From a virus: a stretch of DNA of 38,175 bases. The stretch spans positions 1-38,175 of the IMG/VR virus record IMGVR_UViG_3300034066_001244. One strand, 5' to 3'. The notes beneath the pieces were generated by a model. It was given only the letters and a program-made list of their open reading frames with translations. It was not told where the DNA came from and searched no databases. The translations under genes were made by a program, and so were the position numbers. This document shows positions 31,001 to 38,175 of this stretch, piece after piece (the stretch's first letter is position 1; each line of letters begins with the position of its first letter).

Positions 31001-31765
31001 ATGGCACTCTGGGGAAACGATGACAACAAAGGATCTGGTGGTACAGTATCTTTAAATTATAGTACTCTTGAAGTCACTGGAACTGGAACTACTTTTGGGC
31101 AAGTTGGTGCTGCAGCAACTGGAGATGTGATTAGATTTGGTACTCGCGGTGATGGTGGAACCTATTTTGGAGATGCTGTAATTGTGGGTATTGCTAGCAC
31201 AACTTCTCTTACTATCGATTCCACTGCAGGATTGAGTGGTGCCACTATTTCAGGAGCACAATTCTATATCAGTGAACTTCCAAAATATACAGTTCTTGAT
31301 AGCACTTACAGCAATGCTAATGATAGTGCTCCTTCAATCTCTACACTAACAATTACAGGAACTGCTACTACCAATTCCGTTGTTGGGGTTCTTACCGTTT
31401 CTGTAGTACCTCCAAGTGGATTACTTGCAGGAGACTTCTTAGCAAATGGTGGTAACAATATTGTTATTTCTTCCTTAGGGACCTCAACCATTACTCTTGG
31501 ATCTGCAATTTCTGTAGGGATTGAAACTGGTAATATTCTTACCTTCAGGAGATATGTCAATGGATATGATAAACAAGTTTATGGTATCTCAACAACTTCT
31601 GAATATCTTCCTGCAGAATACGGAGGGTTTGCTCACCAGGGTTGGGTTGGTGTAACTACATATGTTGATTGTCAGGGCAATTTTAGAGTTAAAACAGAAA
31701 CTCTTGTTGCAATGTCTGGTATTAGCACTGGTGCTAACGGAATTCTTTATCCAACTGCACAGTGA
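31001..31765 (+). CDS. Probable virion structural protein
   Basis: A 254-residue beta-rich protein starting MALWGNDDNKGSGGTVSLNY, rich in G, T, S and V. Strands and repeats such as VTGTGTTFGQVGAA and TITGTATTNSVVG alternate. The C-terminal HQGWVGVTTYVDCQGNFRVK is a pattern I associate with cyanomyovirus virion proteins found by proteomics. It is transcribed from an exact late promoter. Exact location in the particle is unknown. Confidence 0.7.
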   Translation: MALWGNDDNKGSGGTVSLNYSTLEVTGTGTTFGQVGAAATGDVIRFGTRGDGGTYFGDAVIVGIASTTSLTIDSTAGLSGATISGAQFYISELPKYTVLDSTYSNANDSAPSISTLTITGTATTNSVVGVLTVSVVPPSGLLAGDFLANGGNNIVISSLGTSTITLGSAISVGIETGNILTFRRYVNGYDKQVYGISTTSEYLPAEYGGFAHQGWVGVTTYVDCQGNFRVKTETLVAMSGISTGANGILYPTAQ

Positions 31766-31772
31766 TTAATTT

Positions 31773-32165
31773 ATGATCTTTAATGAATTGAATGAGGATA
31801 ATTTCCTTATTTTTGCTATTAAAAATTATGAAAATCCTCAAGCAGTTACTAAAGAGGATTTTGAAAAAGACTTAAACTATTTTAAGTATATTAAGAGATT
31901 ATTGAAAAGGTATAAAAGAGAAGGTGAACTTAAAACTCATCTTCTCTTGAACCATTTTATTATTCTCTATAATATTTTTGGAGAAGCAGCAACTCCTATG
32001 TTATTTTTTAAGATTGAAAAAGAATTGTGGTCAGCATTAAAATCTTTCATTATTTTTTTGAATAGACTACCTGAATATCCAAAATCCGGTATTCATAATA
32101 TTCAAGTTGATCTTTATTGTTTAGAGGAACTTAACAAGATCTATAATGGAAAAGAAAAAACTTGA
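31773..32165 (+). CDS. Conserved phage protein of unknown function
   Basis: A 130-residue helical protein reading FNELNEDNFLIFAIKNYENP and later LLNHFIILYNIFGEAATPML. I recall close relatives in many cyanomyoviruses and other T4-like phages, without a function. The ATG is seven bases after the previous stop, so it is probably co-transcribed with the structural gene. It overlaps the next gene by 20 bases. Confidence 0.75.
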   Translation: MIFNELNEDNFLIFAIKNYENPQAVTKEDFEKDLNYFKYIKRLLKRYKREGELKTHLLLNHFIILYNIFGEAATPMLFFKIEKELWSALKSFIIFLNRLPEYPKSGIHNIQVDLYCLEELNKIYNGKEKT

Positions 32166-32358
32166 TTGGATTATCTCTATAGTTAGAGAGGAAATGATGA
32201 CTGCAAATCTTCCTGGTAAAGGAGGTGGTGTTGGGAGTGAAACTGATCCAACAGGAAAAGAAGGTCCTGCTGGTTTTGATCCTATAATGGGACTAAAAAG
32301 AAGAAAAGGTCCACAGATTAAACTTCCACCTGGTTCTCGTAAAAGGTGGATGAAATAA
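32146..32358 (+). CDS. Small conserved late protein
   Basis: A 70-residue protein with an amphipathic start MEKKKLDWIISIVREEMM, a glycine-rich middle and a basic C-terminus (KLPPGSRKRWMK). Its pattern recurs in cyanomyoviruses beside the gene upstream. The frame overlaps that gene by 20 bases. Function unknown. Confidence 0.7.
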   Translation: MEKKKLDWIISIVREEMMTANLPGKGGGVGSETDPTGKEGPAGFDPIMGLKRRKGPQIKLPPGSRKRWMK

Positions 32359-32376
32359 ATAATAACAAAACTACTT

Positions 32377-32414
32377 GAGTTATTTGTTTTTAGTAGTGCG
32401 AAAAACAATAACTC
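32377..32414 (+). promoter_or_regulatory. Long hairpin upstream of the coiled-coil membrane protein
   Basis: GAGTTAT, one bulged T, TGTTTTT pair with AAAAACA, ATAACTC over 14 bp around a 9-base loop. It ends 11 bases before the ATG at 32426 and leaves the GAGAG ribosome-binding site free. It may be a terminator without a T-run, an mRNA stabiliser or a regulator. Confidence 0.5.
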
Positions 32415-32425
32415 ACAAAAGAGAG

Positions 32426-32836
32426 ATGTTCAATTCAAATACTTCTACAGACACTAAAATTGCTGTTTTGGAAGAGAGACTTTCTTCATATGAACTTTTT
32501 GCAAAAAAAATTGATGAAGCAATTCAAATTATGGGAAGGACCAATCAAAATATCAGTAAAATGCTTGCTGTCCATGAAGAAAGGATCGAACAATGCCACA
32601 AATCGGATGAGAATATTGGTAAATTGATAGAAGAATTAAAAATCGAAAATAAAACTTCCCATGATGCAGTAATTGCAAGAATAGAAAAGGTAGAAACTAA
32701 ACTAGAGGAATTTGTAAAATATCGTTGGATAGTTATTGGTGTTTTTGCTGTTATTTCTTTTGCAATGTCTCAATCTCATATGGTTGTAGATATTTTGACT
32801 CCAGATGCTCAGCAAGTTCAAGTAAAAAATAAATAA
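32426..32836 (+). CDS. Coiled-coil protein with C-terminal membrane segment
   Basis: A 136-residue protein with a coiled-coil-like region (about 10-95, TKIAVLEERLSSYELFAKKI onward) and one hydrophobic segment WIVIGVFAVISFAM near 100-115. The arrangement resembles XhlA/hemolysin-type proteins and some lysis accessory proteins. Tail-anchored membrane location is likely. Start at 32426 chosen for its GAGAG site; the longer frame from 32375 crosses the hairpin. Lysis function is only a possibility. Confidence 0.7.
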   Translation: MFNSNTSTDTKIAVLEERLSSYELFAKKIDEAIQIMGRTNQNISKMLAVHEERIEQCHKSDENIGKLIEELKIENKTSHDAVIARIEKVETKLEEFVKYRWIVIGVFAVISFAMSQSHMVVDILTPDAQQVQVKNK

Positions 32837-32843
32837 TTAAGTG

Positions 32844-32860
32844 TTGGCATAGAGTGCCAA
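32844..32860 (+). terminator. Small hairpin in the gap before the primase gene
   Basis: TTGGCA and TGCCAA form a 6-bp stem without a T-run. The rest of this 166-base gap holds another inverted repeat (GTTATAA / TTATAAC, 32914-32939) and the primase promoter. Confidence 0.35.
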
Positions 32861-32950
32861 TGAAAACCAAAAATAAAACATCCGTGTATTCTCTCCAAAA
32901 AATAACAAATTCAGTTATAAAGTGGACAGGTCTTATAACTGCTTTGTGTA

Positions 32951-32978
32951 TTGACAAAACGAGGTAGTCTGGTAGACT
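32951..32978 (+). promoter_or_regulatory. Host-type promoter for primase and ribonucleotide reductase
   Basis: A consensus TTGACA (32951-32956) is followed after 16 bases by TAGACT (32973-32978). The -10 lies in a small palindrome, AGTCT-GGT-AGACT (32966-32978). The ATG of the primase gene is 24 bases further on. It would drive the 61-nrdA-nrdB set early. Confidence 0.65.
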
Positions 32979-33002
32979 GGATATACACTTTAAAGATTGG
33001 TT

Positions 33003-33971
33003 ATGGATTTTGTTGATGTAAAGTACATCAATTTGATATCTACGCGGTTTCAGAAATTTAAAAAGGTAAAACACAATCTTTATAATTTTCGTTGCCCTAT
33101 TTGCGGAGATTCTCAAAAGAACAAAAATAAAGCGAGAGGATATTTGTATCAAGTAAAAAACAATACAAATTTTAAGTGCCATAACTGTGGTATAAATGTT
33201 TCTTTTAATAACTTTCTAAAACAAATAGACCCTGTTGTTTATAAACAATATGCGTTTGAAAAGTTTAAAGAAGGACATACTGGAAAATCTTTTACGGTGG
33301 AGGAACCAAAGTTTAAATTTGAAGCACCAAAGTTTAAACCAAAGTTAGACTTACCAAAAGCATCATCAAATCCTGACGCAAAAAAATATCTTGAAAATAG
33401 AAAATTAAATCCAGATAACTATTATTACACCAAAAAATTTAAGGGATGGACCAACTCTCTCCAACAAACATTCGACAGCACAGATAAAGATGAACCAAGG
33501 ATTATTATTCCCTTGTTTTATCAAAATACGTTAGTCGGATTTCAAGGAAGAGCACTTGGTCCTAGTAAAGTAAAATATATTACAGTAATGCTGAACGATG
33601 ACGCACCAAAAATCTATGGTCTTGATCAAGTCCAAAAAACTGAAATTGTTTACATCACAGAAGGACCCTTTGATTCAACTTTCATTCGTAACGCAATTGC
33701 TTTGTGTGGAGCTGATGGTGATCTTGATAAGTGGAATATTCGTAAGCGTGTTTGGATATATGATAACGAACCACGTAATTCAGAAATCGTTAGTAGAATC
33801 TCAAAGCGTATTGATGAAGGAGAAGAAGTTGTAATTTGGCCTTCTACAATATCCGAAAAGGATATTAACGATATGATTTTATCTGGACTCAATGTTCAGA
33901 ATGTGATAGAATTAAATACTTACTCTGGATTAGAAGCAAAACTTAAATTTACTACCTGGAAGAAAATATGA
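33003..33971 (+). CDS. 61: DNA primase gp61
   Basis: gp61 makes RNA primers for lagging-strand synthesis with the gp41 helicase. The N-terminal zinc finger has CPIC (near 33-36) and CHNC (near 60-63). A TOPRIM core shows YITEGPFDS and WIYDNEP. The ATG at 33003 gives 322 residues; a TTG at 32997 is less likely. It overlaps nrdA by four bases. Position away from gp41 is usual in cyanomyoviruses. Confidence 0.92.
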   Translation: MDFVDVKYINLISTRFQKFKKVKHNLYNFRCPICGDSQKNKNKARGYLYQVKNNTNFKCHNCGINVSFNNFLKQIDPVVYKQYAFEKFKEGHTGKSFTVEEPKFKFEAPKFKPKLDLPKASSNPDAKKYLENRKLNPDNYYYTKKFKGWTNSLQQTFDSTDKDEPRIIIPLFYQNTLVGFQGRALGPSKVKYITVMLNDDAPKIYGLDQVQKTEIVYITEGPFDSTFIRNAIALCGADGDLDKWNIRKRVWIYDNEPRNSEIVSRISKRIDEGEEVVIWPSTISEKDINDMILSGLNVQNVIELNTYSGLEAKLKFTTWKKI

Positions 33972-36265
33972 GCAACGGTCTAAAAGTTCAAAAGAGAAAT
34001 GGATCTATTGAGAGTATTGATCTCGATAAGATGCACGTAATGGTTGAAGAAGCATGTAAAGGTCTTGCGGGGGTTTCCGCAAGTCAAGTTGAGATGAAGT
34101 CTGGTATTCAGTTTTATGATGGTATTACTACAGCAGAGATTCAAGAAATTCTGATTCGTAGTGCTAGTGATCTGATTGATTTGGATCATCCTAACTATCA
34201 GTTTGTTGCCGCCCGTCTTCTTCTCTTTTCGGTAAGGAAGCAACTTTATGGAAAGATGAAAGATCTTCCAACACTTGAGCAGCATATCATTAACTGCGTA
34301 TCTACAGAAGTTTATGATAATGACATCTACAATAAGTATTCTCAAGAAGAGATTATTAGGGCAGATTCATTTATTGATCATGATCGTGATTTCTTATTCA
34401 CTTATGCAGGACTTCGCCAAGTAGTTGATAAGTATCTTGTCCAAGACCGTAGTTCTGGTGGAGTATATGAGACTCCTCAGTTCATGTATATGATGATTGC
34501 TTTGACTATTTTTGCAGAGTATCCAAAAGAAACCAGAATGTCATTTGTCAAGAGGTATTATGACGCAATCTCAAAGCACAAAATCAACATTCCAACCCCC
34601 ATCATGGCAGGAGTGCGAACGCCACTTCGACAATTTGCTAGTTGTGTTCTTGTTGATGTTGATGACACCCTCGATTCTATCTTTAGCAGTGATATGGCTA
34701 TTGGTAGATACGTTGCACAGAGGGCGGGAATCGGCATCAACGCTGGCCGAATCCGTGGCATCAACAGTAAAATCAGAGGGGGAGAAGTTCAACACACGGG
34801 TGTTGTACCATTTCTCAAGAAGTTTGAAGCAACTGTCCGATGTTGCACGCAGAATGGCATACGAGGTGGATCCGCGACAGTCCACTTCCCAATCTGGCAC
34901 CAAGAAATAGAGGATATTCTTGTACTTAAGAATAACAAGGGAACGGAAGACAATCGTGTTCGTAAACTTGATTATTCCATTCAAATCAGCAAGTTGTTCT
35001 ATGAAAGATTTATTCAAGACGGTGAGATCACGCTTTTCTCTCCGCACGATGTCCCTGGACTTTATGATAGCTTTGGACTCCCTGAGTTTGATGCTCTCTA
35101 CGTACAATATGAAGAAGATACGTCCATTAAGAAAAAAACTATTAAAGCACAAGAACTCATCCTTAATCTTCTTAAAGAACGTGCGGAAACGGGTCGCATC
35201 TATATTATGAATATAGATCATTGCAATTCTCATAGTTCTTTTAAGGACAAAGTTGAGATGAGCAATCTGTGTCAGGAAATTACTCTTCCAACATATCCAA
35301 TTCAACATATTGATGATACTAGTGGGGAAATTGCACTTTGTATTCTTTCTGCAATTAATGTGGGTAAAGTAAAGTCGGATGAAGAACTTGAAGAACTATG
35401 CGATCTTTCGGTTCGTGGTTTGGATGAATTGATCGATTACCAAAAATACCCCGTAGCAGCGGCGGAGATCGCTACTAAGGCACGTCGTTCTCTTGGCATA
35501 GGATTTATTGGTCTAGCGCACTATTTGGCAAAACTTGGATTCAATTATGATTCCCAAGAGGCATGGGATGCTATCCATGGACTATCGGAATCTTTTCAAT
35601 ATTACCTTTTGAAGGCATCCAATCAACTTGCAAAAGAAAAGGGATATTGTGAATACTTTGGTCGTACAAAGTATTCTGACGGCATTCTTCCTATTGATAC
35701 TTATAAAAAAGATGTAGACGAAATTTCATCTATCCAACTTCAACATGACTGGGAATCTCTTAGAGCGTCTATCTTGGAACATGGTCTCAGGCACTCAACA
35801 TTGTCCGCACAGATGCCATCGGAGAGCAGTTCCGTTGTGTCAAACGCAACTAATGGAATCGAACCACCTAGAGGATATCTGTCCGTTAAGAAAAGTAAAA
35901 AAGGACCACTCAAACAGATTGTTCCTCAGTATCATACACTTAAGAACAATTATACTCTTCTTTGGGATATGCCTAGCAATATTGGTTATATCAACGTTGT
36001 TGCTGTTATGCAGAAGTTTTTTGATCAAGCGATTTCTGGAAACTGGTCGTATAATCCCGAAAATTATGCCAATAATGAAGTTCCTGTGTCAGTAATGGCA
36101 AATGACTTTTTGACTACATACAAATACGGGTGGAAAACTTCTTACTATCAAAACACTTATGATATTAAGACTGATGAGGTAGTAGAAGAAAAACCTAATC
36201 TTCAAGATTTGCTAAGTGAGTTAAGTTCAGTAGAGGAGGGAGAGTGTGAATCCTGTGCAGTTTAA
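33968..36265 (+). CDS. nrdA: Ribonucleotide reductase large subunit NrdA (class Ia)
   Basis: NrdA reduces ribonucleoside diphosphates to the deoxy forms, supplying dNTPs. The 765 residues include an ATP-cone-like N-terminus (RNGSIESIDLDKMHVMVEEA) and the active-site cysteine and NLCQEI motif. PSESSSVVSNATNGIEPP and a C-terminal CESCAV redox tail follow. It resembles the E. coli enzyme closely by eye. No intron interrupts it. The last 20 bases overlap nrdB. Confidence 0.97.
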   Translation: MSNGLKVQKRNGSIESIDLDKMHVMVEEACKGLAGVSASQVEMKSGIQFYDGITTAEIQEILIRSASDLIDLDHPNYQFVAARLLLFSVRKQLYGKMKDLPTLEQHIINCVSTEVYDNDIYNKYSQEEIIRADSFIDHDRDFLFTYAGLRQVVDKYLVQDRSSGGVYETPQFMYMMIALTIFAEYPKETRMSFVKRYYDAISKHKINIPTPIMAGVRTPLRQFASCVLVDVDDTLDSIFSSDMAIGRYVAQRAGIGINAGRIRGINSKIRGGEVQHTGVVPFLKKFEATVRCCTQNGIRGGSATVHFPIWHQEIEDILVLKNNKGTEDNRVRKLDYSIQISKLFYERFIQDGEITLFSPHDVPGLYDSFGLPEFDALYVQYEEDTSIKKKTIKAQELILNLLKERAETGRIYIMNIDHCNSHSSFKDKVEMSNLCQEITLPTYPIQHIDDTSGEIALCILSAINVGKVKSDEELEELCDLSVRGLDELIDYQKYPVAAAEIATKARRSLGIGFIGLAHYLAKLGFNYDSQEAWDAIHGLSESFQYYLLKASNQLAKEKGYCEYFGRTKYSDGILPIDTYKKDVDEISSIQLQHDWESLRASILEHGLRHSTLSAQMPSESSSVVSNATNGIEPPRGYLSVKKSKKGPLKQIVPQYHTLKNNYTLLWDMPSNIGYINVVAVMQKFFDQAISGNWSYNPENYANNEVPVSVMANDFLTTYKYGWKTSYYQNTYDIKTDEVVEEKPNLQDLLSELSSVEEGECESCAV

Positions 36266-37436
36266 AATTTCTTCAACGGAAGAACCTCAAACAAATATCA
36301 AAGGAATGACTGTTTTTAATACTGAAAAGGTTGATACTAAAAAACAACCAATGTTTTTTGGAAAACCTCTTGGAGTTCAGAGATATGATTCATACAAATA
36401 CCCAATCTTCGATAAACTGACTACTCAGCAACTTGGATACTTCTGGAGACCTGAAGAGGTGTCTCTCCAGAAGGATCGCGGAGATTATCAAACTCTTCGT
36501 CCAGAGCAAAAGCACATTTATACTTCTAATTTAAAGTATCAAATTATGCTAGATTCTGTTCAGGGGCGTGGTCCTGGTATGGCTTTCATTCCTTATTGTT
36601 CCTTACCAGAACTTGAGGCATGTATGGAGGTGTGGGGATTTATGGAAATGATCCATAGTCGCTCATACACTTATATCATCAAAAACATTTATTCTGATCC
36701 TTCTGAGGTATTTGATACTATTATTGGAGATGATCGCATTCTGGAGCGTGCTAAGAGCGTTACAGAGTCATATGATGACTTTATTCAATCGGCACAGCAA
36801 TATGGTGTATCTGATGCTTGGATGCACAATCTTGAAGGAGTTTCATACGCAAAGGAAACAATCAACGATGTTAAACGAAAACTGTACAGAGCAGTCGCAA
36901 ACGTTAATATTCTTGAAGGTATTCGCTTCTACGTTAGTTTTGCTTGTAGTTTCGCCTTTGGTGAACTTAAGCTTATGGAAGGATCCGCTAAAATCATCTC
37001 TCTCATTGCAAGAGACGAAAATCAACACTTAGCACTTACTCAGAATATTCTGAATAAGTGGAGAGAGGGTGATGATCCAGAAATGCAAAAGATTATGAAG
37101 GAAGAAGAAGAGTGGACTTATAAAATGTTTGATCGTGCTGTAAATGAAGAAAAGAAATGGGCAGATTATCTGTTCAAAGATGGCAGTATGATTGGACTGA
37201 ATGATAAACTTCTTCAACAATACGTTGAATGGGTGGCAAATAGAAGACTTAAAGCAATTGGACTAAAACCCCAATATGATATTTCAGCAAACAATAATCC
37301 ACTTCCTTGGACTCAGCACTGGATCTCTTCTAAAGGTCTCCAGGTAGCACCCCAGGAAACGGAAATCGAAAGTTATGTAATCGGTGGAATCAAACAAGAT
37401 GTGAAAAAAGACACATTTAGTGGATTTAAATTATGA
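36246..37436 (+). CDS. nrdB: Ribonucleotide reductase small subunit NrdB
   Basis: NrdB generates the tyrosyl radical for NrdA. The 396-residue protein has the metal ligands and radical tyrosine in EVWGFMEMIHSRSYTYIIKN, a pattern matching E. coli NrdB around Tyr122. The start is GTG at 36246, with the strong site AGGAGGGAGA just before it inside nrdA. There is no intron, unlike T4 nrdB. Length and motifs are complete. Confidence 0.96.
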   Translation: MNPVQFKISSTEEPQTNIKGMTVFNTEKVDTKKQPMFFGKPLGVQRYDSYKYPIFDKLTTQQLGYFWRPEEVSLQKDRGDYQTLRPEQKHIYTSNLKYQIMLDSVQGRGPGMAFIPYCSLPELEACMEVWGFMEMIHSRSYTYIIKNIYSDPSEVFDTIIGDDRILERAKSVTESYDDFIQSAQQYGVSDAWMHNLEGVSYAKETINDVKRKLYRAVANVNILEGIRFYVSFACSFAFGELKLMEGSAKIISLIARDENQHLALTQNILNKWREGDDPEMQKIMKEEEEWTYKMFDRAVNEEKKWADYLFKDGSMIGLNDKLLQQYVEWVANRRLKAIGLKPQYDISANNNPLPWTQHWISSKGLQVAPQETEIESYVIGGIKQDVKKDTFSGFKL

Positions 37437-37492
37437 TTTAAGACTGAAGTTGAATGTTGTATAAATAAATATAACTCCACTTCAGTCTTAAA
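37437..37492 (+). promoter_or_regulatory. Late promoter inside a 14-bp inverted repeat, upstream of the GIY-YIG gene
   Basis: TTTAAGACTGAAGT (37437-37450) is the exact reverse complement of ACTTCAGTCTTAAA (37479-37492), which ends at the ATG of the endonuclease. TATAAATA (37460-37467) lies in the loop. Read-through RNA from nrdB can form a 14-bp hairpin closing the start region; late RNA begins near 37473 and lacks the 5' arm. T4 I-TevI is regulated in this way. Confidence 0.7.
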
Positions 37493-38011
37493 ATGAATAA
37501 CTATATTCTTTACTATTACTTAAGGGAGGACTTTAGTTCTCCCTTTTATGTTGGTTATGGAAAACCAAGAAGAATACACGCAAAACATTTGAGAAGTAAT
37601 GGAGCAAATCTATTACCATCAAGAGAAAGAAGGTGGATTGTAAAATCTGGATTAACTAAAGAAGAAGCAATAGAACTTGAAATAAAACACATAGCACTTT
37701 GGAAAAGAGAGTGTGATGGTGGAGTTCTATTAAATCAAAATCTTGGTGGAGAAGGAAAACCAGGAGGACAAAAAACGAAAGGATTTGGTGGTAAAAAGCA
37801 CAGTGAAGAAAGTAAAAAGAAAACCTCATTAAAAGTTGCTGGTAAAAACAATCCAAAAGCAAAAAAATATATCTTCATTTCTCCAGATGGTAAAAAGCAT
37901 ATTGTAGAAGGTGGTGTTAAGAAGTTCTGTAAAGAAATAGGAATAACTTATGATGCGGTTTTAGGAAAGAAGAGTAAGAATACAAAAGGTTGGACTATCA
38001 TAAATACCTAA
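37493..38011 (+). CDS. GIY-YIG-like homing endonuclease
   Basis: A 172-residue protein. The N-terminal YILYYYL (4-10) and FYVGYGKPRRIHAKH (18-32) form a variant GIY-YIG core (YYY/YVG). Downstream HSEESKKKTSLK and GVKKFCKEIGITYDAVLG are NUMOD-type DNA-binding elements of seg-like free-standing endonucleases. It is inserted between nrdB and the cargo-like gene at 38027, and its stop overlaps that gene's late leader. Whether it is active cannot be told. Late expression is suggested by the hairpin. Confidence 0.85.
   Translation: MNNYILYYYLREDFSSPFYVGYGKPRRIHAKHLRSNGANLLPSRERRWIVKSGLTKEEAIELEIKHIALWKRECDGGVLLNQNLGGEGKPGGQKTKGFGGKKHSEESKKKTSLKVAGKNNPKAKKYIFISPDGKKHIVEGGVKKFCKEIGITYDAVLGKKSKNTKGWTIINT
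37999..38006 (+). promoter_or_regulatory. Late promoter CATAAATA for the gene at 38027
   Basis: CATAAATA lies inside the end of the endonuclease gene and is followed by the leader CTAAAAAAGTATTTGTAAAA, which closely matches the leader before the gene at 25025 (starting at 25003). AATAC and GTATT can form a short hairpin. Confidence 0.6.
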
Positions 38012-38026
38012 AAAAGTATTTGTAAA

Positions 38027-38175
38027 ATGGACGCACAAGATTTTCGTAGTCTTCAAGAAGCATATATGGAAGTTTATTCTATTGATGAAGGACTTGGTTC
38101 CGCAATCAAAAGAGTATTTGGTGGTAAGAAATCAGAACCAGAAGCACCAAAACCAGAAAGTAGAGGTGCTGAACT
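38027..38175 (+). CDS. Start of a paralogue of the gene at 25025 (runs off the window)
   Basis: Forty-nine codons are seen. The start MDAQDFRSLQEAYMEVYS matches MDTKKFLGLMEAYSEVYS of the gene at 25025, and residues L-Q-E at 9-11 again form a candidate gp21 cut site. The following GLGSAIKRVFGGKKSEPEAP is basic then K/E/P-rich. The gene continues beyond the window. The shared leader and start suggest a common packaged-protein family. Confidence 0.7.
   Translation, partial: MDAQDFRSLQEAYMEVYSIDEGLGSAIKRVFGGKKSEPEAPKPESRGAE

Noticed and set aside
34571-35308. Antisense ORF of 245 residues
   Set aside because: It lies wholly within the unmistakable nrdA coding region and shows no domain or ribosome-binding site.
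36246-37436. A group I intron in nrdB, as in T4
   Set aside because: The reading frame and all motifs are continuous; the GIY-YIG gene lies after nrdB, not inside it.
1-38175. CRISPR arrays, insertion sequences, integrase or attachment sites
   Set aside because: No regularly spaced repeats, transposase or recombinase motifs were seen; the tRNA has no matching partial copy that I could find.

Overview
The window is one strand-coherent block of a T4-like marine myovirus, most likely a cyanophage (Kyanoviridae type) of Synechococcus or Prochlorococcus. Every gene I can support is on the + strand, packed with 1-35 base overlaps. The order of capsid, recombination and replication genes is that of T4-type cyanomyoviruses. 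Cyanophage markers are a CobS-like AAA+ ATPase, a DUF3110-like protein of cyanobacterial type, Hsp20 and a MazG-like protein. No photosynthesis gene is present.

Layout. 1-3150: head genes (gp21 fragment, gp22, gp23). 3150-9630: gp3, uvsY, uvsW, an Sm-like protein, sigma factor gp55, gp47, a DUF3110-like protein and gp46. 9750-13900: a von Willebrand A protein carrying an HExxH motif, a T4-internal-protein-like gene, a small ORF and the AAA+ ATPase. 13900-24970: replication block with a DUF3310-like protein, gp45, a Pyr_excise-like protein, gp44, a DNA adenine methylase, gp62, RegA, Hsp20, a second Sm-like protein, gp43, an orphan, UvsX, gp41, MazG-like and a small ORF. 25000-30700: accessory late region with a two-repeat basic protein, an HNH endonuclease, tRNA-Ala(TGC), a possible nuclease, a nucleotidyltransferase with a capsid-targeting-like leader, and a long basic protein. 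30700-32850: small late or structural genes. 32950-37440: primase gp61, NrdA, NrdB. 37490 to the end: a GIY-YIG-like homing endonuclease and the start of a paralogue of the gene at 25025.

Regulation can be partly read. Host-type promoters (TTGACT, 17 bases, TAGAAT or TATAAT) are repeatedly fused to terminator hairpins. T4-like late promoters (TATAAATA, CTAAATA and variants) precede head, accessory and structural genes. At three genes (uvsW and both homing endonucleases) an inverted repeat covers the translation start while a late promoter lies so that late transcripts would lose the 5' arm, as known for T4 I-TevI.

The most interesting candidate system is a set of four genes (11994, 25025, 27363, 38027) whose first 10-11 residues resemble the T4 internal-protein capsid-targeting peptide and end in an L/I-x-E prohead-protease site. 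A fifth gene (28658) shares an unusual basic motif, NPKKLRKQKAMGE, with the gene at 25025. I infer that these are proteins packaged into the head, cut by gp21 and perhaps injected; one is an enzyme. Nothing here was run through a database, so family names rest on recognition of motifs and gene order.
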